NCBI GenBank assembly: GCA_040005915.1
Contig: JBDTYA010000313.1
Span: forward strand, 1-10,673
Origin: JAENVT01 sp040005915
Lineage (GTDB): Bacteria > Actinomycetota > Acidimicrobiia > Acidimicrobiales > Ilumatobacteraceae
Direction of reading: 5' to 3'
DNA length: 10,673 nt
Part shown: piece after piece, positions 1 through 6,893 of the stretch
How the letters are laid out: each line of letters opens with the position of its first letter
How positions within the stretch are numbered: position 1 is the first letter of the stretch
Position numbers and translations under genes: made by a program
Notes under the pieces: model-generated
Databases searched by the model: none
What the model saw: the letters and a program-made list of their open reading frames with translations, nothing else
What the model was told of the DNA's origin: nothing

Positions 1-509
1 CCCAGCTCGACCAGCCCGCCACCGTCATCACCGAGATCGATCCCGACCCGTCCGGTTCACGCGTGTACTTCGTCCATGATCACCACAACGGCACCTTCCA
101 CGTACACGCTCTCGATCTGCCGGACTTGACGCTGACCGACGTGACCGTCGCGCGGGAACCGATCTCCGACGTCGCGGTCGGCACCACCCTCGGCGGGCCG
201 ATTGCGTGGCGACTCGGCGACTGCGCCGGCCTGCCGCGCACGCAGGTGTGGAATGGCACAGCCATCGCCGATCAGCCATCGGCATTCGCCGCACTGTCGA
301 CAGCGCCCCTCGGCTGGCTCGATGCTCAGCGGTTGGTGGTGGAGGTTCGTGCCACCGGTTGCGGCGGGCCCGGCGACCTGTGGATATGGAACATCGCCAC
401 ATCGGCGGCCTCGCCGTTCGTGACAGGGGTCGAGAGCGCGGCGATCAGGTCGGTGCTGACTCAGTTCGGTGAGCTGCCAGGCGACATCAACAACGCCGCG
501 CCCGGTTGA
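1..509 (+). CDS. Unrecognised protein, C-terminal fragment (possible beta-propeller)
   Basis: This is the 3' end of a gene entering from the left. The frame is open from base 3 and stops at TGA 507-509, giving about 168 residues. GTG 63 is probably internal, because coding-like sequence (VITEIDPDPSGSRVYFV) precedes it. The visible part is rich in short beta-strand-like segments with turns, such as SGSRVYFVHD, LGWLDAQRLVVEVR and GDLWIWNIATS. It holds two cysteines (DCAGL and TGCGGPG) that could pair outside the cytoplasm. The pattern recalls the last blades of a WD40/TolB-like propeller, but no diagnostic motif is present and I do not recognise the family. No membrane segment is visible. The gene converges on the MFS exporter, with 37 bp between stop codons. 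Confidence 0.7.
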   Translation, partial: QLDQPATVITEIDPDPSGSRVYFVHDHHNGTFHVHALDLPDLTLTDVTVAREPISDVAVGTTLGGPIAWRLGDCAGLPRTQVWNGTAIADQPSAFAALSTAPLGWLDAQRLVVEVRATGCGGPGDLWIWNIATSAASPFVTGVESAAIRSVLTQFGELPGDINNAAPG

Positions 510-522
510 TGATGTCATTCGT

Positions 523-536
523 GACCCGGTCGGGTC
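523..536. terminator. GC hairpin between convergent genes
   Basis: GACCCG-GT-CGGGTC is a perfect 14-bp inverted repeat lying between the convergent stop codons at 509 and 547. There is no T-tract on either side, so it is not a classical intrinsic terminator. Actinobacteria often use U-poor hairpins, and the position suits a bidirectional transcription end. It is supported only by symmetry and location. Confidence 0.3.
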
Positions 537-546
537 GCCGAGGTTA

Positions 547-1818
547 CTAGTCGGTCGAGTCGTCGCGCTCGAGCTCTTCGAAGCTGTCGATATTGCGCAG
601 CGACGGGAACGCGAACCACCACACTCCGACGACAGCCAGGGTGGCGATTCCACCGCCGATGACCGTCGCCGGGGTACCGACCGCCTGCGCGAACATCCCA
701 CTCTCGAATGCGCCCAACTCGTTCGACGCGCCGATGAACACCGACTCGACAGCGAACACCCGGCCTCGCTTCTCGTCGGGCGTCACGAGAGGCACCAACG
801 AACTGCGGATGTACACGCTGACCATGTCGGCCGCTGAAAGCACGACGAGCGCGAGGAACGCGACGAGGTAGCTGCGCGTGGACCCGAGCGCGACGGTACC
901 GACACCGAACACTCCGACAACGAAGAGCAAGGTCTTGCCGACATGCCGGCGAACGGGCCGCGCAGCCATGAACAACGCCATGCCGGCGGCACCGAATCCG
1001 GGTGCTGCGCGCAACCATCCATAGGCCACATCACCGACACCCAACCGGTCCTTGGCGATCACGGGGATCAGAGCCACCGCTCCTCCGAACAGCACCGCGA
1101 ACAGGTCGAGCGCGATCGCGGCAAGCAGAACCGGCGTGCGCCGGATGAACAACAAGCCCTCCACAGCGGTCCGCAACGTCGGCCTGCTGTCCGGGTCCGG
1201 GGGCAGCGGCTTGCGGACGAAGGTCTGCGTCGACAGCACCAGCGCGCTCACGAAGATCAACGTCGTCGAACCGGCGTAGGCGACCCAGGGATCGACCGCG
1301 TACAGGAATCCGCCGATCGCCGGGCCGACGATGATCGAGCCGGTCCACACCGCCGAGTACAGCGCGATCACCTTTGGGAGGGCTCCCACGGGGGCCACCA
1401 TCGGTGGCATCGCCCGTGTGGCCGGCGCCTGGAACGCTCTGGCGATCCCGAATGTGAATGCAATGCCGAACAGCGGCATGACAGATGTCGGCTTGCTGAG
1501 GGCGTAGAACAACAGGGCGCCGGAGGTCAACACCTCGGCGCCGACGGTGATGAGAGCGATCGTCTTGCGGTTGAAGTGATCGGCCAGCGAACCTGTGACG
1601 AGCACGAGCATCGCTATCGGCAGGAACTCGGCGAGCCCCATCCACCCGAGGTCCGATTCGCGGCCGGTGATGTCGAACGCCTGCTTCAACAGGACCGTCG
1701 ATTGCAGGGCGACTCCGCTGGTGAGGATGCCGTTACTGATCAGCAACCGGCGGACCGGCGGCGACTGCCACACCTCTCGAGTGGTCATCTGCGAGGGGGA
1801 TTCTTGCGAGGTGGCCAC
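547..1818 (-). CDS. MFS exporter, EntS-like (MFS_3 family)
   Basis: A 423-residue integral membrane transporter of the major facilitator superfamily, expected to export a small molecule by proton antiport. The N-terminal half has the family motif A, GSLADHFNRK (about residues 76-85), after the second hydrophobic helix. About twelve hydrophobic segments follow, including LLAAIALDLFAVLFGGAVAL and YLVAFLALVVLSAADMV. A VTPDEKRGRVFAVESV segment resembles the loop before the last helices of EntS. The acidic tail (SFEELERDDSTD) is cytoplasmic. The frame is open up to 1869, but starting there would run into the divergent amidase. I prefer GTG 1818, which has AGGGTGG nine bases upstream; ATG 1788 is the main alternative and has no Shine-Dalgarno. 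The substrate is unknown: relatives export siderophores or drugs, and no siderophore genes are nearby. Confidence 0.9.
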   Translation of the reverse strand: MATSQESPSQMTTREVWQSPPVRRLLISNGILTSGVALQSTVLLKQAFDITGRESDLGWMGLAEFLPIAMLVLVTGSLADHFNRKTIALITVGAEVLTSGALLFYALSKPTSVMPLFGIAFTFGIARAFQAPATRAMPPMVAPVGALPKVIALYSAVWTGSIIVGPAIGGFLYAVDPWVAYAGSTTLIFVSALVLSTQTFVRKPLPPDPDSRPTLRTAVEGLLFIRRTPVLLAAIALDLFAVLFGGAVALIPVIAKDRLGVGDVAYGWLRAAPGFGAAGMALFMAARPVRRHVGKTLLFVVGVFGVGTVALGSTRSYLVAFLALVVLSAADMVSVYIRSSLVPLVTPDEKRGRVFAVESVFIGASNELGAFESGMFAQAVGTPATVIGGGIATLAVVGVWWFAFPSLRNIDSFEELERDDSTD

Positions 1819-1859
1819 GACGGAACGCCACCCTAATTGCACGTGATACACAAGGCCCC
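1819..1859. promoter_or_regulatory. Divergent promoter region, exporter/amidase
   Basis: This 41-bp gap separates the divergent starts of the exporter (minus) and the amidase (plus), so it must carry or border both promoters. On the plus strand TACACA (1847-1852) sits seven bases before ATG 1860, close to leaderless -10 spacing, but it lacks the final T of TANNNT. A CACGTG palindrome lies at 1840-1845. On the minus strand AGGGTGG is a possible ribosome binding site for GTG 1818. No convincing -35 is visible for either direction. Confidence 0.3.
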
Positions 1860-3293
1860 ATGTGTTCACTCGCCGCTGAGACCAGATGGATGGATGCCAC
1901 GGATCAGGCAGCCCTGGTCCGCAACGGGGAGGTCTCCGCCACAGAGTTGCTCGACGCCGCCATCGAGCGGATCGAGTCGTCCGACCACGCTCTGAACGCG
2001 GTGATCATCCGTTGGTTCGACGAGGCCCGGGCGGCGGCCGGTCGCCTGCCCGACGGCCCGTTCCGGGGAGTGCCCTTCCTCCTCAAGGACCTCTGGGCGC
2101 ACTACGCCGGGCAACCGCTGACCAACGGATCCCGAGCACTGAAGTCGGCACTGCCGATCTCGCCGACCGACACCACGTTGGTCAGCCGTTTCAGGCAGGC
2201 CGGCCTCAACATCGCCGGGCGCACCAACAGCCCGGAGTTCGGCAGCCTGCCGACCACTGAGCCGCTGGCATGGGGACCGACGCGCAACCCGTGGAACCTC
2301 GACCACTCCTCAGGAGGCTCGAGCGGCGGATCGGCCGCTGCGGTCGCCTCCGGGATGGTGCCGTTCGCTCATGCCAGCGACGGTGGAGGATCGATCCGAA
2401 TTCCTGCGTCGTGTTGCGGGCTCGTCGGCCTCAAGCCCTCGCAAGGACGGATCACACTCGGGCCGTTCCGCGACGAGAGCAACCTGGGGGTCGAGCTGTG
2501 CGTGAGCCGCTCGGTCCGCGACACAGCGGCCCTGTTGGATGCGGTACACGGGCCCGGTGTCGGCGACACCGTCATCGCGCCGTCGCCCGGACGCGCCTAC
2601 ATCACCGAGCTGGAGATCGCGCCCGGCCGCCTGCGAATCGGACTGCTCGACGCGCATCCATCGGGCGGCGCACTGCACGACGACTGCCGCGACGCAGTGC
2701 GGGCGGCAGCAGCGACGCTCGAATCGCTCGGTCATCACGTGGAGCACGCATTCCCGGCAGCGCTGGCCAACCGTGACTTCGGGCGGAGGTTCTCGGCATT
2801 GTGGAGCACGAACATGGGTGTGGCCGTTCAACGGATCGAAGCCCAACTCGGGCGGCCGTTGACCGACGACGACGTCGAGCCCGTCAACCGCGCCCAGGTT
2901 GCGCTCGCCCGCAGCGTCAGCGGCGTCGACTACGCGCTCGGTCTCGCCGCGACCGTCGAGTTCCGCCGTGCCTTGCAGCAGTGGTGGGCCGATGGGTGGG
3001 ACCTACTCCTCACGCCGACGATCGCCGAGCCGCCCGCCACCATCGGGACGTTCGCCAACGACCCGGATTCGCCGATCTCGCCGATGATCCGCGCCGGCGA
3101 GTACGTGCCTTTCACGCCGCCGTTCAACGCCAGCGGTCAGCCTGCCATCAGCCTGCCTCTGCACTGGAACAGCGCAGGCTTGCCCGTCGGCGTGCAGCTC
3201 GTCGCGGCCTACGCGCGTGAGGACGTGCTACTGAGAGTGGCATCCCAGCTGGAGGCTGCGAGCCCGTGGGCACACCGCCACCCGGCCGACTGA
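1860..3293 (+). CDS. Amidase (amidase-signature family hydrolase)
   Basis: A 477-residue cytoplasmic amidase-signature enzyme that hydrolyses a carboxylic amide to acid and ammonia or amine. The Ser-cisSer-Lys triad can be read by alignment with FAAH: Lys76 in FLLKDLW, cis-Ser154 in the glycine/serine loop GGSSGGSAAAV (152-162), and nucleophile Ser178 in DGGGSIRIPAS. The downstream CCGLVGLKPSQGRI segment is also typical of the family. Length matches stand-alone amidases, and no GatB or GatC partner is nearby, so it is unlikely to be the GatA subunit of the tRNA amidotransferase. The start may be ATG 1860 or ATG 1890 (MDATDQAALV); relatives often begin near the latter. The substrate cannot be predicted. 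The gene diverges from the MFS exporter, and any functional link to it is speculative. Confidence 0.93.
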   Translation: MCSLAAETRWMDATDQAALVRNGEVSATELLDAAIERIESSDHALNAVIIRWFDEARAAAGRLPDGPFRGVPFLLKDLWAHYAGQPLTNGSRALKSALPISPTDTTLVSRFRQAGLNIAGRTNSPEFGSLPTTEPLAWGPTRNPWNLDHSSGGSSGGSAAAVASGMVPFAHASDGGGSIRIPASCCGLVGLKPSQGRITLGPFRDESNLGVELCVSRSVRDTAALLDAVHGPGVGDTVIAPSPGRAYITELEIAPGRLRIGLLDAHPSGGALHDDCRDAVRAAAATLESLGHHVEHAFPAALANRDFGRRFSALWSTNMGVAVQRIEAQLGRPLTDDDVEPVNRAQVALARSVSGVDYALGLAATVEFRRALQQWWADGWDLLLTPTIAEPPATIGTFANDPDSPISPMIRAGEYVPFTPPFNASGQPAISLPLHWNSAGLPVGVQLVAAYAREDVLLRVASQLEAASPWAHRHPAD

Positions 3294-3296
3294 ACG

Positions 3297-3316
3297 CCGG
3301 CTGAACGCCACGCCGG
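3297..3316 (+). terminator. Weak hairpin after the amidase
   Basis: CCGGC (3297-3301) pairs with GCCGG (3312-3316) around a ten-base loop, four bases after the amidase stop codon. A tandem 11-bp imperfect repeat (CTGAACGCC at 3290 and again at 3301) overlaps it. There is no adjacent T-run, although the following 40 bases become AT-rich. This is a weak terminator candidate only. Confidence 0.2.
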
Positions 3317-3404
3317 ATGGTTCTGTGCCGGTTTCGTGACGATTTGTTTAATTTGACGACAAGTTGCCGAAAGATGAATCCAAAGGCTCCTCTGCGACGT
3401 CTAT

Positions 3405-3746
3405 ATGAATGTGAACGCCATGTACCGCAACACCTCGAACTCCTCGGCGAGCTTCCCCTCGAATCCGTCGGCATCACTGATCCTCTTGGCGTTGAAGGCC
3501 GGCGCCCTCGCAGCGCTCTTCGCCGGTTTGCTCTCCGGCCGCGTTCCCGAGCCGGTCATCATCCTGTGCGTCATCGTTGCCGCATCTCTGGCGGGATGGC
3601 ATCGAGTCCAACTCACACCGGCACGAGTCGGTTCGCAGCACCGCTTCACCGTTGTGTCACGATGCGGCGATGGCTTCGTCACGATCGACTCGTCGGGGGC
3701 CCATCGCGTGGCACGACGCCTGGCGCTCGACGGCCCTGCGAACTGA
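3405..3746 (+). CDS. Small two-helix membrane protein, unknown function
   Basis: A 113-residue protein I do not recognise. After a Ser/Asn-rich N-terminus (residues 9-23) come two hydrophobic stretches, about 24-44 (ASLILLALKAGALAALFAGL) and 50-66 (PVIILCVIVAASLAGW). They are separated by a short SGRVPE turn, giving a membrane hairpin. The C-terminal 45 residues are soluble, basic and strand-like (HRFTVVSRCGDGFVTIDSSG). The start is uncertain: ATG 3405, GTG 3411 and ATG 3420 are all in frame and none has a clear Shine-Dalgarno. The G/C-rich third positions and plausible topology argue for a real gene. It lies 38 bp upstream of the luciferase-like oxidoreductase on the same strand and may be co-transcribed with it. 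Confidence 0.6.
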   Translation: MNVNAMYRNTSNSSASFPSNPSASLILLALKAGALAALFAGLLSGRVPEPVIILCVIVAASLAGWHRVQLTPARVGSQHRFTVVSRCGDGFVTIDSSGAHRVARRLALDGPAN

Positions 3747-3784
3747 CCGCGACTACTTCGTAGAGCGCTCACGCCGTCGGGCCT

Positions 3785-4702
3785 GTGGCTGACGGATCAC
3801 ACGTTCGCATCGGTTACGCGTTGGGTACGCGGACCAGGTTGAACGATGGTGGCTTTGCGACTGTCGTCGATGCGCTCGAGCGCCTCCGTTTCGACAGCCT
3901 GTGGCTCAGCGAGCGGATCGGTGGCGACGCACCAGACCCGCTGGTCGGCATGGCGTTCGCCGCGGGTCGCACGACCAACCTGAAGTTCGGGATGAGCGTG
4001 ATGGTGCTCCCCGGTCGTAATCCGATCGTGCTCGCCAAGGAGCTGGCCACGCTCGATCGACTGTCGAAAGGTCGGTTGCTGCCGGCCTTCGGCCTGGGTG
4101 TCGCCGACCCGCACGAGCAGCAAGCGTTCGGTGTGGAGCGCGGTGCACGCGCCATGTTGTTCGACGAGGCGCTCGCGGTGCTTCGCGGGGCGTGGTCCGA
4201 AGGCACGTTGACACATCACGGTGTGCACTTCGACTACGACGGCCTGCGGGTGCTTCCCAAACCGTTGCAATCGCACCTCGATGTGTGGCTGGGAGGCATC
4301 GCACCCTCGGAGCTACGGCGCGTGGGGCGACTGGCCGACGGCTGGCTGCCGAGCTTCGTGACACCCGACGACGCTGCCCGGGGTCGCGAGGTGATCGAAG
4401 CGACGCTCGCCGAGAACGACCGCCGCATCGATGCGGACCATTACGGCGCGCTGATCTCGTATTCGTTGGGCGCGGTGCCCCGACCCATCGTCGACATGCT
4501 CGCCAAGCGACGGCCCGACCTTGCCGACCCGATGGTCCTGATCCCGCGAGGCTGGGATGCGTTGTTGGCAACGATCGACAAGTTCGTCGCCGTCGGAACG
4601 ACGAAGTTCGTCATCCTTCCGATCGTCGAACCGTCGACACCGCAGCAGTGGGTCGAACACCTCGAGCAGGCCGCCCCGATCGTGCTCGCCCGCCAAACGT
4701 GA
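3785..4702 (+). CDS. Luciferase-like (LLM class) oxidoreductase, probably F420-dependent
   Basis: A 305-residue protein of the bacterial luciferase-like TIM-barrel superfamily. In actinobacteria such proteins usually transfer hydride with coenzyme F420, less often FMN. Family landmarks in order are the first strand VRIGYALGTRT (7-17), RLRFDSLWLSER (33-44), AAGRTTNLKFGMSVMVLPGRNPIVLAKELATLDRLS in the middle barrel, GRLLPAFGLGVADPHEQQAFGV, and WLGGIAPSELRRVGRLADGWLP, where GG-x-S-x-x-x-x-RR-x-GR-x-ADGW is typical of the group. The start is GTG 3785; an in-frame TAG at 3761 rules out a much longer protein. No Shine-Dalgarno is evident. The gene sits just upstream of the mutase genes, which have their own promoter-like sequence, so a shared pathway is possible but unproven. 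The substrate is unknown. Confidence 0.9.
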   Translation: MADGSHVRIGYALGTRTRLNDGGFATVVDALERLRFDSLWLSERIGGDAPDPLVGMAFAAGRTTNLKFGMSVMVLPGRNPIVLAKELATLDRLSKGRLLPAFGLGVADPHEQQAFGVERGARAMLFDEALAVLRGAWSEGTLTHHGVHFDYDGLRVLPKPLQSHLDVWLGGIAPSELRRVGRLADGWLPSFVTPDDAARGREVIEATLAENDRRIDADHYGALISYSLGAVPRPIVDMLAKRRPDLADPMVLIPRGWDALLATIDKFVAVGTTKFVILPIVEPSTPQQWVEHLEQAAPIVLARQT

Positions 4703-4720
4703 TGGCCGAAGAGCGGCCCC

Positions 4721-4735
4721 GACGCCACCGGCGTT
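4721..4735 (+). terminator. Short hairpin after the oxidoreductase
   Basis: GACGCC-ACC-GGCGTT forms a six-pair stem (five Watson-Crick plus one G-T) with a three-base loop, 18 bases after the oxidoreductase stop and upstream of the mutase promoter. There is no T-tract. It may separate the two transcription units. Confidence 0.25.
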
Positions 4736-4755
4736 CGATCGCCGAGGCGAAGACA

Positions 4756-4761
4756 TAAGCT
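4756..4761 (+). promoter_or_regulatory. Candidate -10 box for leaderless mutase mRNA
   Basis: TAAGCT fits the actinobacterial TANNNT -10 consensus and ends exactly six bases before GTG 4768. Transcription would therefore begin at the first base of the start codon. The absence of any Shine-Dalgarno upstream of this GTG agrees with leaderless translation. No recognisable -35 is visible. Confidence 0.45.
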
Positions 4762-4767
4762 GCCGCC

Positions 4768-6420
4768 GTGCCGACCAACCGCGAGATCTGGGAGCAGGCG
4801 TTCGCCGATTCGTCGATTCGCGATGCCGATTTCACGACGATGTCGGGCATCGCGCTGGAGCCCGTGTACGGCCCGGCGGACGGTTCCCCGGATCAACCTG
4901 CCGACTATCCAGGGGAGTTCCCGTACACGCGCGGTCCGTATGCGTCGATGTACCGGTCGAAGTTGTGGACGATGCGGATGTTCGCCGGTTTCGGTACGGC
5001 CGACGACACGAATTGGCGGTTCAAGGAGATCATCAGGTCCGGTGGTGACGGGTTGTCGACGGCGTTCGACATGCCGACGCTTCTGGGTCTCGATTCGGAT
5101 GATCCGATGGCGTTGGGCGAGGTGGGCCGTTGTGGCGTGGCGGTCGACTCGTTGGCCGACATGGAAGACCTGTATGCCGGCATCGATCTCGACAAGACCA
5201 CGACGTCGATGACGATCAACTCGCCTGCGGCGGTGATCTTCGCGATGTATGTCGCCCAAGCCGAGAAGGCCGGCGTGCGTCGGGCGCGTTTGGGTGGGAC
5301 GTTGCAGAACGACATCCTGAAGGAGTACCAGGCGCAGAAGGAGTTCGTGTTCCCGCCACGTCAGTCGATGCGCCTGGTGCGTGACACGATCCGGTTCACC
5401 GCTGCCGAGATGCCGCGTTGGCATTCGATCTCGATCTCCGGTTATCACATTCGCGAGGCCGGCTCGACGGCTGTCGAGGAGTTGGCGTTCACGCTTGCCA
5501 ACGGGTTCGCCTATGTGGAGTTGGCCGTCCAGGCCGGCCTGCCGGTGGATTCGTTCGCGCCGCGGTTGTCGTTCTTCTTCAATGCGCACATCGACTTCTT
5601 CGAGGAGATCGCCAAGTACCGCGCCGCGCGCCGGATCTGGGCGCGTTGGTTGCGCGATCGGTACGGCGCCAAGAGCGAGCGTTCGATGCAGTTGCGGTTC
5701 CACACCCAGACGGCCGGTGTGTCGTTGACCGCGCAGCAGCCTGAGGTCAACATCGTGCGCACCGCGATCGAGGCGTTGGCGGGCGTGTTGGGTGGCACGC
5801 AGTCATTGCACACCAACTCGATGGACGAGGCGATGGCGTTGCCGACCGAGAAGACCGCGCGGATCGCGTTGCGGACACAGCAGGTGATCGCCCACGAGAC
5901 CAACGTCGCTCATGTCGCCGATCCGTTGGGCGGTTCGTGGTACGTCGAGGCGTTGACCGACGAGGTGGAGCGGCAAGCCGAAGAACTGTTCGCATACCTC
6001 GACACCTTGGGCGGTGGCTCGATGCTCGAGGGCGCGATCAAGGGCATCGAGGACAACTGGTTCCAGGGCAAGATCGCCGACAGCGCGTACGACCTCGAGC
6101 GGCGTTTCAACACCGGGAGGCGGGTCGTGGTCGGTGTCAACGCGTTCACCGAAGGCAACGACGAGGCACAGATCCCGCTGCTGCAGATCACCAACGAGGA
6201 CGAGACCCGTCAGCTCAAACGCCTCGAGCATGTTCGCCAAACACGCGACCAGCCTGCGGTCGACGCCGCGTTGCGGCGTGTCGAAGCCGAAGCGGCCGAT
6301 CCCGAGGTCAACCTGATGCCTGCAATCATCGACGCCGTCAGCGTCTACGCAACGCTGGGCGAGGTGATGGCATCGCTCGCAGGGGTGTTCGGCCGTCACG
6401 TCGAAGTACCGACCATCTGA
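4768..6420 (+). CDS. icmA: Acyl-CoA mutase catalytic subunit, isobutyryl-CoA mutase-like (methylmalonyl-CoA mutase family)
   Basis: The 550-residue catalytic subunit of a coenzyme-B12-dependent acyl-CoA mutase, consisting of the substrate-binding TIM barrel without a cobalamin domain. Conserved blocks are RGPYASMYRSKLWTMRMFAGFGTA (55-78), GLSTAFDMPT (95-104), QNDILKEY (180-187), SISISGYHIREAG (220-232), FAPRLSFFF and GGTQSLHTNS. Against Propionibacterium MutB the offset is a constant 17 residues. Catalytic His244 is His227 and Tyr243 is Tyr226. The two carboxylate-specificity residues differ: Tyr89 is Phe72 and Arg207 is Gln190. Phe plus Gln is the known pattern of isobutyryl-CoA mutase (IcmA Phe80/Gln198), so the likely reaction is n-butyryl-CoA to isobutyryl-CoA. 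Lys65 replaces the CoA-contacting Arg82. Start GTG 4768 is preferred because of the -10 box at 4756. Automated annotation would probably say methylmalonyl-CoA mutase. Confidence 0.93.
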   Translation: MPTNREIWEQAFADSSIRDADFTTMSGIALEPVYGPADGSPDQPADYPGEFPYTRGPYASMYRSKLWTMRMFAGFGTADDTNWRFKEIIRSGGDGLSTAFDMPTLLGLDSDDPMALGEVGRCGVAVDSLADMEDLYAGIDLDKTTTSMTINSPAAVIFAMYVAQAEKAGVRRARLGGTLQNDILKEYQAQKEFVFPPRQSMRLVRDTIRFTAAEMPRWHSISISGYHIREAGSTAVEELAFTLANGFAYVELAVQAGLPVDSFAPRLSFFFNAHIDFFEEIAKYRAARRIWARWLRDRYGAKSERSMQLRFHTQTAGVSLTAQQPEVNIVRTAIEALAGVLGGTQSLHTNSMDEAMALPTEKTARIALRTQQVIAHETNVAHVADPLGGSWYVEALTDEVERQAEELFAYLDTLGGGSMLEGAIKGIEDNWFQGKIADSAYDLERRFNTGRRVVVGVNAFTEGNDEAQIPLLQITNEDETRQLKRLEHVRQTRDQPAVDAALRRVEAEAADPEVNLMPAIIDAVSVYATLGEVMASLAGVFGRHVEVPTI

Positions 6421-6430
6421 TGGCCGGCTG

Positions 6431-6826
6431 ATGCCCGGGGAGCGGATCCTCATCGCCAAGGTCGGCCTCGACGGCCACGACCGCGGCATCAAGGTCGTCG
6501 CCCGTATCCTGCGCGACGCCGGCTACGAGGTGATCTACACCGGATTGTTCCAGACCCCGGCAACCGTTGCCGCCGCGGCCGTCGACGAAGATGTCGACGC
6601 CATCGGTCTGTCGATGTTGTCGGGAGCCCACATGACCCTCGCACCACTGGTGGTCGCCGAGACCCGCGCCCGCGGGGTCGACATCCCGGTCATCGTCGGC
6701 GGCATCGTCCCCGAGCCCGACATCGCCAAGCTCAAAGAGGCGGGCGTCGCCGCCGTCCTCACCCCCGGTGCGACGTCGGCACAGATCGTGGCCGAAGTCG
6801 CTGCCGCGCTGGCCGCCCGCCGATAA
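6431..6826 (+). CDS. Cobalamin-binding subunit of the acyl-CoA mutase (IcmB / small-subunit type)
   Basis: A 131-residue stand-alone B12-binding domain with a Rossmann-like fold. It carries the base-off/His-on signature: D14-G-H16-D-R-G19, where His16 is the lower axial cobalt ligand, then S61-M-L63 in GLSMLSGAH, then G90-G91 in VGGIVP. The length and the KVGLDGHDRGIKVVARILRDAGYEVIYTGLFQTP-like start match the C-terminal domain of methylmalonyl-CoA mutase and the separate small subunit IcmB. The gene starts 10 bp after the catalytic subunit's stop. Co-transcription and a two-subunit holoenzyme follow from this arrangement. The earlier ATG at 6420 hits a stop after three codons and is not used. 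Together the pair makes a split mutase of the kind known from Streptomyces isobutyryl-CoA mutase and archaeal methylmalonyl-CoA mutases. Confidence 0.93.
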   Translation: MPGERILIAKVGLDGHDRGIKVVARILRDAGYEVIYTGLFQTPATVAAAAVDEDVDAIGLSMLSGAHMTLAPLVVAETRARGVDIPVIVGGIVPEPDIAKLKEAGVAAVLTPGATSAQIVAEVAAALAARR

Positions 6827-6893
6827 CCCATCACGCCTGTTTCCGTGTTCTGGCTTCTATCGTTGAACATTCACTAACGAGAGTCCAGCCGTC

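Noticed and set aside
943..1836. Plus-strand open frame of 297 codons
   Set aside because: It is antisense to the MFS exporter, with Arg/Gln/His-rich sequence and no domain. The exporter frame has clear membrane helices and motif A.
3290..3311. Tandem 11-bp repeat (CTGAACGCC twice)
   Set aside because: There are only two imperfect copies at the end of the amidase gene, best explained as a small slippage duplication. It is too little to call a functional repeat.
3753..3770. CTAC-TTC-GTAG mini-hairpin followed by the GAGCGCTC palindrome
   Set aside because: The stem has four pairs, there is no T-tract, and the site lies in a 38-bp gap between genes that may be co-transcribed. It is too weak to call as a terminator or operator.
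4441..5703. Long minus-strand open frame (420 codons)
   Set aside because: It is antisense to the acyl-CoA mutase and oxidoreductase. Its translation is Arg/His-rich and low in structure, the usual shadow frame in high-GC coding DNA.
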